From assembly GCA_013365325.1 (NCBI GenBank), contig JABVXV010000004.1, positions 682,001 to 746,000 of the forward strand: DNA of 64,000 bases, in the 5' to 3' direction. The stretch comes from Dipetalonema caudispina. Its lineage: Eukaryota > Nematoda > Chromadorea > Rhabditida > Onchocercidae. Position numbers and translations under genes: made by a program. The first letter of the stretch is position 1; each line of letters opens with the position of its first letter. This document shows positions 1 through 39,300 of this stretch, piece after piece. Under the pieces are notes generated by a model that was not told where the DNA came from, searched no databases, and worked only from the letters and a program-made list of their open reading frames with translations.

Positions 1-3000
1 TCAAACCAATATTTTCATTAAGAAATTTAAAAAGTATATTAAAAGTTAGATGAATTACAGTTTTTAGATGCTTTCGGAATCTTAACTGTGATTGGTTATC
101 TTATAATTAGGGACCGTATATTAAGAAATAAGTATTATTCTAAAATTTACATTAAATAAGCACAAAACTTTCCTAGCTGATATGAAACTAATTCAATCTT
201 TTCAGTCATATATTACCTCTCTGGAAGCATTTATAATTAATTAGTAGAAGCCTAAGTAAAATGAATGGAGCATTCTACTCACCATCTTCTTTCCCGATCT
301 TCTTATTGTGAATATTTATTGGTTCATTATGCAAGTAGAGCTAACCTTTCATGATCCATTTTTATCAACACCGATCTTTGCTGCTCTTTTCACCATGAAA
401 ATATTATAATGGTAGAAGATAGCCTAGGAATCTATATGTTCCAGTAACTGAATAGAAATAAATCTTTATAAAGTAATATTTTCATTGTCTCATAATCGAT
501 TGCTATTGAACAAGCTTTCTAAGTAAAATTGAAATACAATACATGTGTATTTCACAGTAATTCACCATGAACATTCTATAAACTATCTTCTTTTGACCTT
601 TTTATGGTATGAATAAAAAGATCAACAAAAGTGCGCGCGTTAATGGACATCTCATAGACAACACATGTCAATATAACTACTACAATATGTCACGACAATT
701 ACTAAATTGTTACGAGTGGTTGACCCTTCCTTCCCTCGAATTATCATCCTATCAATTAAGGCAAATAACAGAAAATGATGCGGAACATTTTATAGGAATT
801 AATGATATATTCATTAAACCTTATAACAACACTTCTACCAAGTATCAAAAGCTAACTGAAAGGAATTTTTCAGATGGATATTTCCGCAGCACTATTTCTA
901 TCCATTCTATTTTCGACGTTTATAGAAAAATTTTTTTTTTGGATTTGCATGATGCAATAAACCTTTTTTTTTCACTGTCCATCGCATTTATGGAATAGTC
1001 CATCGCATGACGAAAATAGCAACGAAATGCTTCAAAATTTTTCTAAGTTCTTATTTTCACCAATGTGTAGTTCATGTGACATTTGCAGAGGACGTTTGAA
1101 CTTGGCAATTTCGCTTTTTAGATATATCAGAATTCTTCTATTCCATAACAATAATTATCACTGATGAAGCAAGAGAATAATCTTTACTAGTAAATTGTAT
1201 TCGTGACTGTGCTAGTCTATAACATGATGGAAAGGGTCATTGATGAGCCAATGTCAATTTGGATAAGCCTTAAGCTTAAGGATCTGATGAAGATAAATGT
1301 TAATGAATGATGTCACTAATTGGAAGCAAAAGGATAGAGAAGGAAAAGAGTTCAAGAAGCATTCAAACAGGATAGCAATTAGTATGCCAGGGTCATTGAA
1401 TGTCAAGAAGATTAGCATGTTAAAACATTTATTGTTAGGGATTGTTTGCTAAAAACTGTATTATTGGGAAATCCCGGAATCATTTTTCAGGTAAAAAGAA
1501 CCGGAGAGAGGAGAAATGGAAGCCATATTTTTCAAATCTCATTACAAGCATTTAAAAAAATATTCTTTTACTCGTAATTCCGCGCATTTTGCATTGCAAG
1601 ATATTGCTTATTTTCGAGAACCTATCACTTCAGAAAGAATAAGGCATTATAACAAATGACGGCCAAAACTTGGGAAGAGCCAAGCTTCCTATTCTGTCCT
1701 AGAGAAAACAGTATTTTTTTCTGACACAGTTGTAATTGGAGTGATAACATATAATTGGATCAGGCTATTTTTGTATTACATTAGAGATGTTTGGCCTGAA
1801 AAAACTAATACAAGCTTATTGCAAGCGCCATAAGAGTGCAGAAAATTATTGGTGGAAGCTTTGTTGAGATTAAAAATTTATGAATCATAGAGAAAACGGA
1901 ATAAAAAGAAGACAGTTATTATTAGTATTCTATAAAATTTTTGCTTGGGAAAGAAAACGAAATAAAAGTTAATTTTTAGTGATCGAAAAGGATTTCGAAT
2001 TTCCTGCTCCTGCGATGATTATAAAAACCAAAATTAAAACAAGTCTAGATTTAGATGAAAATTAAGAGACAAGTGTATAAAGTTGAAAAATTATTTCAAC
2101 ATATCTTCCGGATACGAAGATGAAAATTCCAAAAATCCGATGCAGTTAAATTATCCAAGACTTCTTACAATTAATTTCAGCAATAATTATTACTCTAAAA
2201 GTAATAAAAATGTTACATGTTCGTAGCGATTTTTGTGTGAGAAAATATTTTAGAGAAATCGCAGGAAAAATTCAAAGAATTTATGCAAACATTCATAAAT
2301 GGCTTATAGAGAAATAATGAATGCTGCATTTTCAACCTGGAATGAACAATGAAATCGACGAGTAGTGTTGCTATAACTATAGGACAAATAATGTGGCAAA
2401 TTTATGGATACGTATAATGGGCTGAAATTTCAAGCCGTTAAACAAGATGTATGATCAGATCTCCAAGGGAACATTATGCTTTTAGATATAAGCGGCATTG
2501 ATAATATACTCAATCTTCCCTTTCCATCATTATGTGGTAATTTGAATCGGGACAGGTTTACAGGATGAAATGTTACTTATTCATCAAATTGAAAGAACCA
2601 AAAATTGAGCAAAACTACTAATTAATTTACATAAAAGAAGAATATCTCTTTCATGTTAGCGCTAACTGCTACTTCTTAAAAACCTTTCATTAAAGGCTGC
2701 TTAAAGCTATGATTTTGCTAGCAGGAACTATTTCATTCATTATTATGCAATTATTAATTAGCAGAAATTCTGAGAAAATACCAATGTAAAAAATGTAATT
2801 TAATTTAAATCCCATGCAGTTTTCGACGAAATCAATAAATGAATTTTGTAAGTCTCTGGCATTCCTGACCAGGAAAAAATTCACAACCTGAACATGATAT
2901 CACCTAGTCCAACAATTCAGGCCTGAACACCTCCTGCTTCCAAACCATCAAATTTAGCAATTCGTACTTAAGATAAATCCACAAAGGTGGTGATAAAATT

Positions 3001-3924
3001 TTCAACGATCTATTCGTAAGTAATTATATAGAATTGATGGGTACGGAATGATGAGGAGTGATGATGATAAAGATAGTTATGATAATGACTGCGGTGCGAT
3101 AAATCTTTAAATTCCAAGAATAAGAGCGTATTTAGGAAGAAAAGTGATAGTAAGAAAATATTCTATCCTTAAGATTTTATTTTTTTAAAAAAAAAGATAA
3201 TGTAAAAATTTCCAAGAAAAGCCATTATTTATATGGAACTACCAAAAGTTTGTGATAATCGGATAAAGTAAAATTGGTATTTCTACAGTGTTTTCTTCGA
3301 AAAGTAGGGGACAAAATAATAGTTTACAATTTTCCAAAAGATAATTTATGGTTGATTGAGTGGTTCGGTAAATACCAGTAATTATTTTCTTCAGGAGGAT
3401 AAAATACTCAAAATCTTAGAATCAGAACAGGAAGAGAAAAATGAGAATAAAAGATACGAAAAATGAAGTATTAAAAGGGATCATTCTATTGTATTTCGAC
3501 AGAAGTCACAAATCCGATGATTATTGAATTCGACATTATCAGAGTTTAAAAACAAATGAATCAAAGAATGCAAGTCAGAAATTAAAAATCAGACGTAAAA
3601 ACATAAGATCAATGATTTGGATGAATGAAGAAAAACAGAAATTTGCGAAAATGCCGGATGACAAGTTATTTTCCGGAATGAAGCTGAAAAAACTTCGAAA
3701 AAACTTACGTATTTTACTAATACCTAAAATAGAAAAGCTGAAAATAAATGAGAACGGACTAATTTGCAAAGCAGTAAAAAGTCGGGAGTCCATCATGCAT
3801 TAAATTGATTTAGAAATTCTATAGTAACTAAAATTTTATCGATCCAAACTTTGATAAAATTCTGAAATCTCAATTTAGATATTGATATTCACTGATTACT
3901 CAAATAATTCAAACAAAAAATCAC
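1..3924 (-). other. Presumed hmr-1 intron, left edge of window
   Basis: Exon 3925-4030 ends with a donor and an unfinished cadherin repeat, so this stretch should be intron. I searched the minus strand for the next repeat (a PLDYE-like strand followed by a DxNDN linker) and found nothing convincing. In other nematodes the promoter of the short hmr-1A form lies in such an intron. A plus-strand open frame (609-998) is described separately. Confidence 0.6.
609..998 (+). CDS. Hypothetical 129-residue open frame inside the hmr-1 intron
   Basis: An ATG-started plus-strand frame of 129 codons, the longest continuous one of its surroundings. Composition looks protein-like in the first 100 residues (mixed polar residues, few low-complexity runs), then becomes Phe/Leu-rich over a T tract. 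No family recognised, no clear splice borders, no signal peptide. In DNA this AT-rich such a frame could still occur by chance, so I treat it as doubtful. Confidence 0.2.
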   Translation: MNKKINKSARVNGHLIDNTCQYNYYNMSRQLLNCYEWLTLPSLELSSYQLRQITENDAEHFIGINDIFIKPYNNTSTKYQKLTERNFSDGYFRSTISIHSIFDVYRKIFFLDLHDAINLFFSLSIAFME

Positions 3925-29097
<25,173 letters not shown>

Positions 29098-29118
29098 TTT
29101 TGAAATTAACAGTTTATT

Positions 29119-29124
29119 CTAAAC
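29119..29124 (-). promoter_or_regulatory. Candidate spliced-leader or 5'UTR acceptor of hmr-1B
   Basis: On the minus strand CCGTTTAG is followed 21 bases later by the hmr-1B start codon at 29097. This could receive a spliced leader, or join a small upstream noncoding exon (see 30973-31009). Inferred from sequence pattern alone. Confidence 0.35.
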
Positions 29125-30409
29125 GGAATAAAAATGGACACGAATCAATTGTGATATTCGTGATATGAAATTGATGATAATTAATGGCAGTAGCAGATTC
29201 GTAGTAATAGCATTGGTAGTAGAAACAGCAAATTCTGGTGATACAACGACAGTAAACATAATTAGACGAGGTGAAATAAATGAGAAAAAAATAATAGCAG
29301 TGGATTTATGGCAGGATAATACCACATCAAGGCACCATGTAATCCATGATCGAAGTAAAGTAACTCCACTTCAAGAAACAGAATATCCTGAAATTGCTTT
29401 TTTTTTTTCCAATTATATAAAATTACCATTTTTTCTCAAAAAATAAATCATGAATGCTAAAAATACATCAATTTTTAGGAGATATGTTCTATTTAATGGG
29501 CTAATTTGTATTGGAGAGAAGAAAATGAAGTGGTATTGGTAGTACTGTCAGTTGCATTTAAAATTTGAATATACATAAAGAGATCCGGAAAGTAACTGCT
29601 ATCGATCAACAAATGAATGAATGAAGTAAAATTTCGGGCTAAAAAGTGAAGAAGAAGGAATAGCGGTAAGTTTATGAATTCTTGTTCTTCCTACGGTTAA
29701 ATAAATTTTAGTAAACGGGGAAAGTATCGTACATATATAAAAAAATAATTTACCAGGAATTCAACAGGTAATTAATTTGAAAAGAGTATGAGTAATTGTA
29801 GCCTAAGGTTACTATAAAAGGTAGCAGTCCAAGATGACTGATTTTATAAAGAGTTTTAATTATATTTAAATCTTTTTTGAAACGCAATGAAATGTTTTCA
29901 ATATTTGTGGAGATTGTTATTAAGAATAATTTCGAGAAGATGGAATTCCCGGGGGAGAGACAAAACTTTTCGGACAAACGTATTTTAGGAAGTATAAATG
30001 AATTGAAGGACTTTATGCTTAAAAATGAAAGTGAAATTTATAAGATACGATCAATAATATAAATGAATAATAAGCTAATAATTTATTAAATGTCAAGGAA
30101 AGACAGAAAGCAACTCTTAAAGACTACCCAGCCAATCGGTATCAGAAAAAAAGGTGATAAAATCACTTATGAAGTATCCACTCCACAAGTTTCAAATTTA
30201 TTTATTCATATAGTCTAGAACATTAAATTTGACTTAAAACAAATAAATTAAAATTTATTTATCTAAAGGTACGACATCAATTGGCTTGAAATAAATAAGT
30301 GAATGCCTATGCGGTCAACAGAGGGTAGGAGGAAGGGAGGAGTTATTGGATAACAATGGTCCTGCCAATCGGTAGTAGTGGATAGAATGGACACAACTTC
30401 TCTACACCT

Positions 30410-30420
30410 CCCCCCCCCCC
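30410..30420 (+). repeat. 11-base C run
   Basis: An uninterrupted C tract in a locally G+C-richer patch (30300-30480) upstream of hmr-1B; rare in this AT-rich sequence, where A and T runs are everywhere. Confidence 0.95.
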
Positions 30421-30972
30421 ACAGTCCACTTCCTTTCTGGACATTATTCCGTTAGGCTACTACTTACACCCCAAAACTCATCTTTGGCATCATATCATGG
30501 ACCATATATCTCATTCTTTTGCAAAAGCTAATTAAACGTTACAAAATTTCAAAAGGTAAAATTATCCATTGACCTTTCAATTATCCAGTAATAATGAGTC
30601 TTAAAAATAAATATGGGTACATCGCTATGATGAGGAACTTACCTATTGTAGTGAACTATAATTGTTAAATTTTAAACAAATAAATATGTAACACTAATAC
30701 ATATGTTGAAAGATAATAAAGACTTAAATAAGAAATCTTTAGGCAATGGCCTCGAAGTTACAATTTGTCGTCATCTAAACTAAACTAATATTTTTTTTTT
30801 TTGTAACTTGCAGATTAGCTTCGAATAATGATTGTAGCAATATGTTATGTTTGAATAATTATCAAAATTTATCATGATTCATTCTTCATTTGGATTCTTA
30901 TTTGATCAGATCCAAGATCTATTAAATAAACCCATAAATAATCTAAACATTTGCGAACGGATACATACTCAC

Positions 30973-31009
30973 CGCTAGAATGAACTCTTTTGTCCGTTGG
31001 TAAGTATTG
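30973..31009 (-). other. Candidate upstream noncoding exon of hmr-1B
   Basis: A 37-base minus-strand segment is framed by a good acceptor (TTCTAACAG) and a strong donor (GTGAGTATG). It lies 1.9 kb upstream of the hmr-1B start codon. Spliced to the acceptor at 29119 it would meet a stop codon at once in the joined frame I checked, so it would serve as 5' untranslated sequence. It could equally be an isolated decoy or belong to another transcript. Confidence 0.25.
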
Positions 31010-34000
31010 CTGTTAGAAAAAAAGATGACCATTAATTAATTTTACATTTTCGCCGAACAACATTAAAATAAACTATTAAAAGTATTTCGAAATTATGAGA
31101 ATTACATAAAACTAACGAGAAAGTAACTTCCAGCTTGGGAAATAATATCCCAATTCTCTTTTTACATTCAGTACAGAAATCCTTCTAAGTTACTTCTGAT
31201 AATTGCTGTCTTATTTAATTAGTAGACTTAGATTTAAAGCAAGAAAGCTTTCTCATTCACATTTAACTTCCTCATTACTTTTTTTTTTTTTTAAATCGAA
31301 AATGTTTAAAATCTCGATCATCTGTGGCATCTAAGCAAAACATTGATTTTAGTTAAAAGAGTATATAAAATGTTAAAATGAGAAAAAACTAAATATAAAA
31401 ATAATGGAAGGAAAAGAATTAAATCGTATAGAAATGAGACTCTCCCGAAGAATTTCGAGGGAAGCCTAAGCGACGAGTTGAGATTTTACTTCAAAGCAGT
31501 ATTCTGAGGCGATGATTTGAATTGAATTGACTTTAAGAGAAATTTTCCCACTCGACATCATCCACTATGAGCATAAAGTTTAATGCTTGGAAATTTCAAC
31601 AGAGAATCTCTCGAGTAATGTCAAACAGCCAAGAAAAAGATATCTGAATTCCATTGAAATTGAAATTGTTGCGCTTGATGTATTAGTTAAATTTAGAATT
31701 TAGAAAGTAAGAGATTTAAATTTGGGATAATTATGGAAAGACACAGAAGGTAGAGATTGAAATTTTGGTTTAGAAATTGGTAGTAAACACAATGAATAGA
31801 AACACATAACATATTTACACGAATAAACAATTCCAGAAGGACATTTCAATTCATAAACTAAAATCGTAACAGTTTATAGAGCACAGTTCATTCTAGCTTA
31901 ATCAATTCTAATATTTGCAAAACTTTTTACTTGTTTAATTCTTTCTCATTTTTTTAAATGTAGCATGACATTAAACAATAATTTTACAAAAATAAACTTA
32001 AAAGGAAAAATTCCTAGAAGTAAAAGGATACAAAGATTCAGAAATACAAGGAAATGCGGATTAGTTGAAACATGACAATTTGAAAATTAGTTTCGGTATG
32101 AAAATTTAACATTGAATTCAAATTTAACCTAGATTCCAGGACTGCAATCTTCTGAACTTTTAGCTGGTATTTTTTAATACTTGCTTGGAATTATACAAAA
32201 TACCATATACGTTCTTTTTTCATCAAACTATCATTTTTTTTTTTTTTTTGCATTGCTATCCGTGAACTGAGTAGCTTAACTTCTTTCACTTTCAATTGTG
32301 AAAATCTGAGAATTTTCAGTTCTGCTTCAAAAAAGAAAAATTTGCGATTAAAATCGATACATTAACGATCCATTATGCATATGTTTGTTGGATAATAATA
32401 TCAAAAGAGCTTGTCCTATTTGCAAGTCTATCGTAGTCATAAATTAATTAAACTGTTGCGGATACATATGGTAGTAAAGAGCGCCGCATCATTTATCATT
32501 ACACTCAAAGAATGGGAAGCTTTCACTGTCAACTTCTAATTCTTTTTTGAGAATTGGGCAAATAATTCCTCCCCTTTATTGCATTATTTTAATAATTTTC
32601 CCATTATACATTTAATTCCTTTTCGAGTATAGAAAATTAAAGTGATTATTTTGGTATTATTTATAAGAAGGGGAAAAATTAACCCCCAATATTGACCCAT
32701 ATTTCTACTGAATAGAATTAAACTTAAAGAGGCTGCGGTATTAAATCGAACAAAATCTCGAATCACAACAAGAGATCAGGATAAGTGACGTATGGTGCTG
32801 TAAAGTGAAGCTTTCTGATTATCAATTATAATTCGATGTGGTATCATGATTGAACTCTAATTTTTTTTTGGTGAAGATAAGCTTCCTAACTATAATTCAT
32901 TTTGAAAAGAATTTAACTTTTCAGTTTGTAATCCATGGGAGAACATTTCAACGAATAGCGTAGTAATCTGTGGTAGAAATAATTTTCGAGCATTGTCAGC
33001 ATTGTCAGAACAATTTCAAGACTGTAATAATATTAACGATAAACTCTTTTACCGATAACTTTACGTAATGCAGACTTTTTAAACATACTTATAAGATCAG
33101 TCACTTTAATTTACTGATTATACTCTTACTAGTTGTTATTTAAAAAAAAAAAAAAAAAAAATGTATATATACTTAAAATTGCAATAGAGCGATCAAAAGT
33201 AGTTGAATTGACTCTTTATGAGTTCCATTTCTAATTGTCATTATTTTACTGAGTGTCATTGCAGAAATAAAAAATGAACAATAGTACATTTAAATATGGG
33301 ATAAAGTATAGTATTTAAATTTCTTTTTTTATTCGGCGATTATTAATTAGAAGTATTGGCATTTCAGTATAAATTGCTTTCACTTTTAACGATCTTTATT
33401 GAATAGGCCATTTTTCACTCCTAATTTCCCTGACAAGGATAAGTTCAAAAAAAAAAAAAAAAAAAGAATGATCAATCATTACGACAAATGCAAATAAGGG
33501 CATTAGAAATGAAAGTTTGAAGCCAATAATGGAAATAGAAACAAATGTTCTAGTTTATTTTGAAAAATGTTAATATAGAAGATGAGAAAGAGATAGCTAT
33601 AAAATGTTTTAAAAAATAGAAGAATATCACGCACTTCAGGAAGGCATGAAAGAATGATTAAAAATCTATCGATCATACCATCTAATTTTTATGAAATTTA
33701 AATGAGAAATTTTATGCAATTTAAAATTCTTTAAAATGATTAAAAAAATATAGACTGAATTGTCATAGTTGGCCAATTCGGAGGGTACATACTAAGTGCC
33801 AATAGTTAAAAAAAAAAAAAAAAAAAAGTATTTAAGGCAAACAGCGACAAATATTCAGTTACCAGCATAAAGTAATGAAAAGTTAGAAGGAGCAGCCAAG
33901 TGAAATGTGGCTGCATGAGAAATAACAGATTAGAAAAAGACTGCTAAGAATGGAGAGATATTTAAGCAAAAGTAATAGGCTCAAAAACTGAAGGTTCGAA

Positions 34001-36378
34001 AAGGGAAAGCAGAGGGTCGATGAAGAAATGGCCTATTTATACAGGCTCATTCAGAAAATATATTAGTAAAACCTACCAGGCTGAATAAATAAAAAGCAAT
34101 GGCAAAGATTAATAATAGGCAGTGAAGTAGTAGCAGTTGGACATGAGAATGCATAATGGATTGGCTATAATTGATGTATGTATCTTCTGGTACCACCTGA
34201 ATATTTCTGGGATAGTAAATTCGGAAAGAGTAGCAAATGTGAAAGAAAATCGCTGAGAAAGACAATGTTTAAAATTCGAAATTTTGAAAAATAAAAAATA
34301 CTTCGCTTCCAGCATTTTAAAAGTCATCGTCTTTTGTTTAGACAATTTCTCTTGTCCTAGCATTTTAGGATCATTATTATAGTCGATACGTCGATGTGGA
34401 TGGATTCTGATGGAAATATTATGAATTCAATTTATGCTTTTCCCTTTTTTTTTTTTTTTTTTTTGTAATTATCATAATTATGCAGCTATTTGGTAACAGA
34501 TTGTTTCACTTTATTATCGTAAGCCAAGAGGTCAAATGGACTAACTGAACTTCACTTAATGAGGTGGCTCATTTTATTATTGAATTTCTCCAAGATATTT
34601 GACCATATGTTCAGTAATTCTTTATCCTGCTTGAAGGATCTCAGAAATCTTTGACAACCTCATACAATTACCTTTGCACTACGATGAACCTATTTGTTGA
34701 CAGAATTATTTCATATTTCTTATCCATTTGTTCTTCTTATCCACTATCTCATTCCGATCCTTTCCTTCCTACCGCCTTTACAACATGAGATAATTGAATT
34801 TTAAATGCTCCGCTCACTGTTTCTTATATTTTCTTTACTTGATTAGACACAAAAACATTCAGAAATACCCCATCTAATGTATAACAGAAAGACAAATTTT
34901 ACACTTCATAATTTATGATTTAATTCGGAAAATTCAACATCAAAAGATTATTTCGAAGATAAACACGTAAATGTGGTCTACATCGTTCTTTCTCGTGTCC
35001 ATAAAATTAACCGTCGATGAAAGAAAATTATGAATTCTTTGTAGGCTAATCCACCCCACTTGACTCGTATAATTCTAGATAAGGAAATTCAGAACACTTA
35101 AAAGTTGTATGTGTAACCTTTAAGTTTCATCCAACTCCCAACTTTTGAAATTGAAAAACTGATCTAAACATTTTATAGCTTTTGATATACAACTGATAAT
35201 GAATCTTTTGCAAAAATTTCGGTGATAAAGTTTCAAAAAAAATTACTCTGCAATACGTCAATCAGACACCAATGCATACTTCTAAAACAATGGTACGATG
35301 TATCAAATAAGAGGTGTGCTATTGAAACCCAACGATCAGATTTTTTCCATCAAAAAATCAGTACGAAAAAATATCATAAAATAATGGCAAATTTGACAAA
35401 AGAAGAGAGCAATCATTGAGCAATACTGCGCTAGGCGAAAATTCAAGCACAAATTGGTGAATAAACCATCTTAAATATTTCTAAAAATCGATTCGCACAC
35501 TAATTATTATCCTAACACTGAGTCTACGTCAATTCGAATGTCATAATAGAAGAGTTTAAGACTGAGGGAAATCGGTCAAGTCCCACCACTTTATTAATCT
35601 AACTCTCACTAGGCTTCTCGTTTACAGAAATAGCTTTAATTAAATTAACATTTTAACACATGCAATAATCCAAAATAAAAGTGCGCAAGGTCTATTATTA
35701 TTTTGATAAATTTCAAGAAAGCTCTATTCCAAAAATAATTCCCTTATTTCTTTCAAGAAAAAGATACACATCTGGGGATGATGAAAAACAAGAAATAGAA
35801 ACAATAAGTGAATACTCTGGTCAAAATAACAATGACTGGGAGGTATATTTCCTCGATATGCATGATAAATTGAAATTTAAAATATAAAAACCAAAACTAG
35901 GACATCAAGAAATGTGAAAGATGAAAGAATGAGCTAAATATAAAGCAAAGGAAAATCCACGTTAATAAACAAGCAGTCTTCAAAAAAGTATAAACAAAGT
36001 TCATCCTCTGGATCAACACATAACTTAAACTATGCGTTTCCACATGCCTACGATTTTTATCCCTTCCTCATCTTCCTCAAATTCACTTGTCAATATTTTA
36101 TAACTGGTATGCAAACTGTTCATGGGATTTTTCATGCGAATGAATGTTTCACAAGATTCATTTCGCAAATTTAGCATCATAGGAATAGAAAATTGAAGAA
36201 GGTCGGAAAGGCTGAAGATACAGCAATAAGTAAAACAGCATCAAATAAAATAAAACGATAGCTACAAAACTATTATAGAATTGAAATAGAATCTATATTT
36301 AAGCATATTCGGGATATAATTATCATACTGAAAATCCATACATTTCTAAGAAAACTAATTTCCAGCGTTTGGAAATCA

Positions 36379-39300
36379 TCATGAATTTTCTTTCCAGCAA
36401 TAGGTATCATCCGAATAGACCTCCTTAAATTGGGAAAGAAAATTATATTTACAAAATTTATTGTTTTCACTTCGAAGTAAAAGATTTGAAGCCTTGGATA
36501 TGTGTTCTTTGCAATATTCAAAACTCTTCTAAAAAACAGTCAAAGCTTGGTTTTTATGCTGTTTTCCAAATTTTTAAATAAATTTGCCGAAGAATCAATC
36601 TTACAACCATCGGCAAACGCTTTTGCTTATTTCAATAAATAGAATTCCTTTACCTTTTTCCAAATAGGAACTCGACTTTTCAAATAATCAATTCCTCTCT
36701 CAGTCGCTCGAAACGCATCTTGTCTATGAGGTGCACTTACCGCCATTATTACAGATGCTTCCCCAACGAATACTTTTCTGAAATGGATTTAGAAATGTTA
36801 AGAAAAAGTAGCCACAAAGAGAAAAGCTAAAAAACAGGAAAGAAAACACCAATTCCTAAAAGCATGAATATAACAGAGCGGAATATTTTCACAATATTGG
36901 GTTCCATCAATCGCCAGTTATTTGCCAAACAAAATCTACGATTGATTTCAATATAATTTTCTGATTAATTACAATTCATCCTAGTTCGAAATCAACATTG
37001 GAGGCGGTTTACAAATTCCTTGGAATCCTACAAATCATTAGCATCACATAACTCTCTGCTGATATCAACATTAATAGACTACAATGATACAACAGTATTA
37101 TTATGCTTTATTTATAACATTATCAGAGACTTTACTTGCCTTATTCTTAGATGCAAATATAAGACTTACCCTATCTTATGAATCAGTGCGATCCTATCAA
37201 CTGTAGGATAGCTTTTTCGCAATTCATCGCACAATCTATCTAACTCTTTATATACCATTTCATCATAGGCCTCAAATTCTAACCGAACAACCTGTTTATC
37301 ACCAAAGTTATCCCTTGTTGTTCCTGTAAGAAAATTACAGCATGAATTTCACACCAACTTTTAATTGTGAAAAGTAATGAAGTGACGAACTGACAATAAT
37401 ACGTAAAAACAACTATATTATCAAGGGTCATGAAATGCTTGCAATCTTTAAAATAATTAGATCACAACCTCTTTTTCAACGCTATAACTGCCACAGATAG
37501 AGTCTTCTTGCTAAGGGTCACATCGGGAATGTTGTATGACGCTAACCTAGAAATATAGATATACCACCATTTTTTGGTTTATTCACGAATTCAACTGCAT
37601 CAGATAACTGGAGTTCATCGGCTTGAATCAACAATAAATTTTTGGATAATTTTGAAAGCATCTAAAACAGAGGATATGTCCATTAAATCTCAACTAAGTT
37701 TGTTTTTTAAGCCTAGATCCTTCTATTTTTTAAATTCAACTTTTGATTTTAGTTTCAAACTCAACAAAATCGAAATTCCTTTCAAACCGAGAAAAGGAAT
37801 TATATAAAAACCTCTACAGCAGCAATGAAATGGCAGTAGAAAAAAAAACCGAAATTTACCATTTTTACTTCAGATTCACTGGAAAACCCTTGAGTATTTC
37901 CATTAACAAAAACGATGATAGACGAACGACGAGCAAGATCGTAAGCATTAGCTAAATGATTCCTGTATGCTGGCCAAACAATTTCTTCCATGTATCTAAA
38001 ATTCAATAAAATGATAACTGAAAAAAGATTTAATCAGCAACTGAATAAAAATCATTTTATTTGTTAGAATTTCTATTCATATGTTTCAGGAAGTCTCCAG
38101 AACTTTAATTTATGATGGGTGGTTATTAGAATTTTCAGAATTGATCCTGCTAATCACTGCAGGAATTAATGAATTCTGGATAGGATGGTCACGCAAGTTT
38201 TTTGACTGACTGAAGATATTGCCACCGAGCTATACTTCTATCTTCCAAATAGACTTTTGTAGCCAAAGAATCGATGATGAAGGGTCCGGAGGTCAGTCTT
38301 TTTTTGGAGAGAGAAAATAGAAGGACAGTCCTAGGGACAGATTCAGAAATTAATTTTAAAAAAACCGAAAGATGAATAATTATTTTGCAATTTTTTTAGA
38401 TGAAAACGTATCCTTCAAAAATTTTGGAATCCAAGCTGTTCTTACAGGGTGGAATTCACAAATATATGATTTTAGCAGATTAGAATCCTAAAAATGAGTG
38501 GAAAAATACCCAGGTAAGTCCACCGGGTTATAGTTACGAGCTGCACGCCTTTGTTCACATAAATTATAATTTAGTGTAATAAAAATAGATCGGTGTAACA
38601 ACTGGCGCAAGCAGTCGATTTCCATTATCATATTCCCCTCAACAATCACAAAATCGTTCTCGACAATCGCTTTTTGTAAACTCAACAGTAATTTACTCGT
38701 GTCCAACTGAAAAGAATTCTGAATTAAACATAAAAGTTAAGTCCTCAAGCAATTCCTGACTGAGATCGGGCTGTGAAGTATCGAAATAAATAAACTAAAC
38801 TAGATAAATATACCGCATTTACTGTATCATAGTTATAAAATCTGATTTTTGGATCAGCGCGGCTTACAACACGTTCCAGTTGTTCTTCCGGATAATAGAA
38901 TGTATCCTGAGACAGTACAACTGCTCGAACACCATCATTAATTAGCTTAAAAGCATGGAGTTTTCGGAATTTTATAATGAAAAGGAGACTACAGTGAAAA
39001 ATACCATTGAAAAATATTACATTCAAACTCTTAATTTAGTTTTAATGCCAGCTCAGATCATTAGTACCACCTTTAGGGTTACTGTTTGAAGATTACGGGA
39101 GGATGGTAACAAATTATATTAAGATAAATTTTTGCTATCAAAAATTTAAAAATAGCAGTAACTTTAGTAGAAAAACTCGACGATTCTATTTCACTGTTCT
39201 TGGGAAACTATAATCTCAACTATTCTCAAGTTGACCTATAGTTACAAAGAATCAAGAAATATTTTCGAAAAGAAGAGAGTCTATCACAAATCTTACGGCA

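Larger units (their letters stand above)
29119..36378. other. 7 kb gene-poor region between hmr-1B and the kinase-MoaE gene
   Basis: No gene could be supported. The region includes a short G+C-richer patch at 30300-30480 with an 11-base C run (30410-30420), a few poly(A) tracts of 17-20 bases (33139-33161, 33447-33465, 33809-33827) and plus-strand open frames without ATG or clear borders (35222-35419 and 35681-35887; the latter begins at GTG). It probably holds the hmr-1B promoter. Confidence 0.5.

Noticed and set aside
470..545. Minus-strand IAIDYET reading behind a TTACTTAG acceptor as the next cadherin exon
   Set aside because: Phase fits but nothing after DYE resembles a repeat and a stop follows soon; a chance hit in AT-rich sequence.
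2690..2884. Minus-strand open frame as the next hmr-1 exon or as the hmr-1A signal-peptide exon
   Set aside because: No cadherin strands or DxNDN linker, charged N-terminus (NARDLQNSF), and no splice site in the right phase.
37600..37661. A second reading frame at the MoaE-side exon (DAFKIIQKFIVDSS) as the natural C-terminal helix of the kinase
   Set aside because: It needs a phase-1 junction, and no donor in the kinase exon provides it.
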